From: Chitinophaga pinensis
GTDB lineage: Bacteria; Bacteroidota; Bacteroidia; Chitinophagales; Chitinophagaceae
Reading direction: 5' to 3'
Length of the DNA stretch: 64,000 bases
Assembly (NCBI RefSeq): GCF_007896845.1
Contig: NZ_VOHS01000027.1
Coordinates: 1 to 64,000 of the forward strand
Part shown: piece by piece, positions 61,895 through 64,000 of the stretch
How positions within the stretch are numbered: the first letter of the stretch is position 1
Layout: every line of letters starts with the position of its first letter
Notes under the pieces: model-generated
What the model was told of the DNA's origin: nothing
The model's input: the letters and a program-made list of their open reading frames with translations, nothing else
The model's database searches: none
Translations under genes and position numbers: made by a program

Positions 61895-62785
61895 TTATAA
61901 TTTGCTGACCACGTCCTCCAACAACCCCTCTCCTCCTTCATACCATTTAAAGTCCGTATCTTTTTTAAACCATGTCAATTGTCTTTTTGCATATTGACGG
62001 GTATGAATAATGATCTGCTCAACTGCTTCTGCCCACGATATTTTCCCATCCAGATAATCAAACACTTCTTTATATCCCACCGTCTGCAATGCATTGTGTG
62101 CATGGTAAGGCAATACTGACCGTACTTCTTCCAGCAATCCTTCTGCCACCATCATATGCACCCTACGGGCAATATTATCATGTAGCCTTTCTTTAGGCAG
62201 TGTAATGGCTGTTTTTATGATATTAAAATCGCGTTTTACCACGTTCCCAGTCCGGAAACTGGTAATAGATTGTCCGGTAGCATACAAGACTTCCAGCGCC
62301 CTCATTAAACGATGTGGATTCTGTGTTTCCGCAGTAGCATAGAAACCCGGATCTTTCTCCTGTACTTCCTGTTGCAGCCAGCTCATTCCTTCCTGCTCAT
62401 AACGGGTCTGAATAGACTCACGGACACCGGGAGGGATAGCAGGCATATTATCCATGCCTTCACAAAAAGCTTTAATATAAAGTCCAGTGCCGCCACACAT
62501 AACGGCTACATCATTATCTTTCCAGATTTCAGCTGCATAGCTCAGTGCGAGCTGTTCATAAAGACCTGCATTGACTTCTTCCTGTATGGAGTGGGAATTG
62601 ATAAAATAATGGGGAACTGTCTGTAATTCCTGCGGACTGGGTTTCGCGGTACCAATACTTATTTCCTGATAACATTGACGGGAATCCGCAGAAATAACGG
62701 CCGTATTAAAGTGTTGGGCCACTTCTATTGCTTTGGCCGTTTTGCCCGACGCTGTGGGGCCTGCGACTATAATGATAGACTTCAA
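61895..62785 (-). CDS. miaA: tRNA dimethylallyltransferase MiaA
   Basis: Transfers a dimethylallyl group to A37 of tRNAs that read codons starting with U, the step before MiaB. The protein is 296 residues. The P-loop is VAGPTASGKTAKAIEVAQ. The substrate and tRNA-binding blocks are VISADSRQCYQEISIGTAKP, MCGGTGLYIKAFCEG, NPHRLMRALEV, and LQTVGYKEVFDYLDG with the IIIHTRQYAKRQLTWFKKD tail. Both mia genes thus occur in this window, about 52 kb apart. It is leftward, downstream of the pRiA4b ORF-3-like gene, with a repeat-containing 100-bp spacer. Confidence 0.97.
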   Translation of the reverse strand: MKSIIIVAGPTASGKTAKAIEVAQHFNTAVISADSRQCYQEISIGTAKPSPQELQTVPHYFINSHSIQEEVNAGLYEQLALSYAAEIWKDNDVAVMCGGTGLYIKAFCEGMDNMPAIPPGVRESIQTRYEQEGMSWLQQEVQEKDPGFYATAETQNPHRLMRALEVLYATGQSITSFRTGNVVKRDFNIIKTAITLPKERLHDNIARRVHMMVAEGLLEEVRSVLPYHAHNALQTVGYKEVFDYLDGKISWAEAVEQIIIHTRQYAKRQLTWFKKDTDFKWYEGGEGLLEDVVSKL

Positions 62786-62796
62786 AAACTTCCCTA

Positions 62797-62884
62797 TTGA
62801 AAATCAGGAATTAAAGATTAAGAATTAAGAACGCTGCCAGTTACTGCAATAATCCTTAATTCTTAATTTTCAATTCTTAATTGA
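62797..62884. repeat. AT-rich inverted-repeat segment (AATTAAGAATTAAG type)
   Basis: ATTAAGAATTAAG at 62817-62829 pairs with CTTAATTCTTAAT at 62855-62867, and further AATTCTTAATT copies follow. The motif resembles the AATTCCTAATT runs at 42.8 kb and 61.9 kb. It may represent an intergenic repeat family or a hairpin in the miaA leader. Confidence 0.6.
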
Positions 62885-62885
62885 T

Positions 62886-63461
62886 TTAATACATATCGTC
62901 GTTGCCCTGATCTTCACCGCCATCGTCTTCTGAGTCGGTGTTATCTTCTTCTCCTTCTTCCCCAAAGCCGTCTTCGCTCATGCCCTCTTTATTGAGGTCA
63001 TATTTCTCCTCCATTTCAACGAGTTTATCACCTACGAGACCTTTGGTACCGTACTGGCTTGGTGCGAGACCTTCTTTTCTGGTGCAGAAAGGATAGGCAA
63101 TTTTTGAGTTTTCGTCTTTTGACACACCGATCAGCTCTACAAGGAACGTCCAGTTTTTCGCATAGTCATACAGGTATATGAACTTCTGGTTAGGCGTCTT
63201 TACAGCTGCGGCTATAGGCGTTTCTTCCATCAGGAGCGGTTCAACCTTACGTGCAGCGCCATCCTGTTCAAGAATGATCTCTCTGCCCCGTTGCCAGTTA
63301 TCATTGCTACGGAAAAAAGTCGCTTTATGTTTATTGTCAAATTCGAATGACTGTAAAATAGTTTGATGAAATTGTAAAAATGTCTGGTCCGGTTTAATGG
63401 AAATATCCCTGTACACACTTTCATCTTCTTCCCAGTAAACTCTGAATTTCAAAACAGGCAT
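62886..63461 (-). CDS. pRiA4b ORF-3-like (IS1096 TnpR-like) protein with acidic tail
   Basis: A 191-residue cytoplasmic protein that resembles the plasmid pRiA4b ORF-3 family: LKFRVYWEEDESVYRDISIK, FLQFHQTILQSFEFDNKHKA, FIYLYDYAKNWTFLVELIGV. The last 35 residues are almost all Glu, Asp and Gly (EDGFGEEGEEDNTDSEDDGG). Annotation systems often call this family a transposon passenger, but here it lies in a stable chromosomal setting beside miaA, without transposase or repeats of an IS. Function unknown. Confidence 0.82.
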   Translation of the reverse strand: MPVLKFRVYWEEDESVYRDISIKPDQTFLQFHQTILQSFEFDNKHKATFFRSNDNWQRGREIILEQDGAARKVEPLLMEETPIAAAVKTPNQKFIYLYDYAKNWTFLVELIGVSKDENSKIAYPFCTRKEGLAPSQYGTKGLVGDKLVEMEEKYDLNKEGMSEDGFGEEGEEDNTDSEDDGGEDQGNDDMY

Positions 63462-63581
63462 GACAATAAAGGATTTTATTAATAATCTGGTATTTCAGGA
63501 CTAAGTGATATGTGCAAACATCACACCCAATCCTGAAAAAGGGCAATGTTAACATTAATTAACACTACTAAATTAACATTT

Positions 63582-64000
63582 TTATTTAACTGGTGTCAAA
63601 TCCATTGATTTGGCTTTTTCAAGCAGGAACGCATAAGCGGCATCGTAGGTATTGGGGATTACCCCATCCAGGATTGCTTCACGAATGGCACTTTTAAGGT
63701 CACCCACTACTCTCGACGGCGACAAACCAAAGGTTTCCATGATCATTTCTCCGGTCACCGGGGGTTGCCAGTTACGAATGCGATCACTTTCCTCCACTTC
63801 TTTCAGGCGTTGACGTACCAGTTCAAAATTTTCGAGGTAACGCTTTACTTTTGCCTTATTCTTGGAAGTGATATCCGCTTCACAAAGCATCATCAGTCCC
63901 TCAATATCATCACCTGCATCAAAGAGCAATCTGCGTATAGCAGAGTCGGTTATATTTTCTTTTGTAACACTGATGGGGCGCAGGTGCAATTCTACCAGTT
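63582..64000 (-). CDS. cca: CCA tRNA nucleotidyltransferase, C-terminal part (5' end outside window)
   Basis: The open frame runs from the stop at 63582 to the end of the window without a start, so the gene continues beyond 64000. The visible 139 residues begin [20 protein letters not shown], followed by [20 protein letters not shown] and a helical tail ending in [18 protein letters not shown]. This pattern (LHxRPIxL, TDSAxRRLLFxAG) matches the HD-containing C-terminus of bacterial CCA-adding enzymes. The polymerase domain is not visible. It is leftward, separated by 120 AT-rich bp from the next gene. Confidence 0.8.
   Translation of the reverse strand, partial: LVELHLRPISVTKENITDSAIRRLLFDAGDDIEGLMMLCEADITSKNKAKVKRYLENFELVRQRLKEVEESDRIRNWQPPVTGEMIMETFGLSPSRVVGDLKSAIREAILDGVIPNTYDAAYAFLLEKAKSMDLTPVK

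Noticed and set aside
62886-63461. Insertion sequence or transposon passenger
   Set aside because: No transposase, terminal inverted repeat or target duplication is visible around it.

Overview
The window looks like chromosome of a Bacteroidota member, most likely family Chitinophagaceae (Chitinophaga-like). Signs are two large SusC/RagA-style TonB-dependent receptors with carboxypeptidase-regulatory N-termini, many short lipoproteins, a LytTR/propeller-kinase two-component pair, the lptE - secG neighbourhood, a type-3 prolyl-tRNA synthetase, and promoter-like TAnnTTTG (-7) boxes ahead of many genes. I found no rRNA, tRNA, insertion sequence or CRISPR array.

Layout. 0.1-4.9 kb: six neighbouring genes (Asp/Asn hydroxylase, sulfotransferase, APS kinase, two exported proteins, AraC regulator), every one broken by frameshifts. 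Nearly all can be repaired by restoring one base in a homopolymer, so this is either decayed DNA or poor consensus sequence. 5-8.2 kb: phage-type lysozyme, a lipoprotein, a 55-bp perfect palindrome and a NarL-type two-component pair. 8.2-16.4 kb: miaB, a sigma-54 activator, lptE, a Pro/Ala-rich protein, secG, mltG, a YihY/BrkB membrane protein and a redoxin. 16.4-28.3 kb: M14 peptidase, MORN-type lipoprotein, TonB receptor, gamma-glutamyltransferase, DinB-like protein, lipoprotein, BioF-like enzyme and two TraB/GumN paralogues. 28.5-35 kb: a giant tamB, a 66-bp tandem repeat and ribBA. 35-40.5 kb: second TonB receptor and two paralogous lipoproteins. 40.7-46 kb: a five-gene ligase cluster (alpha/beta hydrolase, RimK-like ATP-grasp, GCS2 carboxylate-amine ligase, class I glutamine amidotransferase, second ATP-grasp-like protein). 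46-58.9 kb: FAD oxidoreductase, ddl - PASTA - rhodanese operon, ferredoxin divergent from an acyl-CoA reductase, HtrA protease, LytS/LytTR-like pair and proS. 59-64 kb: Gly/Tyr-rich lipoprotein, FadL-like porin, miaA, a pRiA4b ORF-3-like protein and a partial cca.

How genes work together. Cell-envelope construction is the main theme (lptE, secG, tamB, mltG, ddl, HtrA, TonB receptors). miaA and miaB carry out the two successive steps of ms2i6A37 tRNA modification. The ligase cluster at 40.7-46 kb is the best candidate for an undescribed system: it has two ATP-dependent carboxylate-amine ligase folds, a GCS2 ligase, an ammonia-delivering domain and a hydrolase, which would suit synthesis of an amide-linked small peptide or conjugate. 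A second unusual locus is tamB with the TraB paralogue before it. Both have homologous 5' ends in which no ATG, GTG or TTG precedes the membrane-anchor codons; AUU and AUA stand in matching positions, five bases after a -7-like box.
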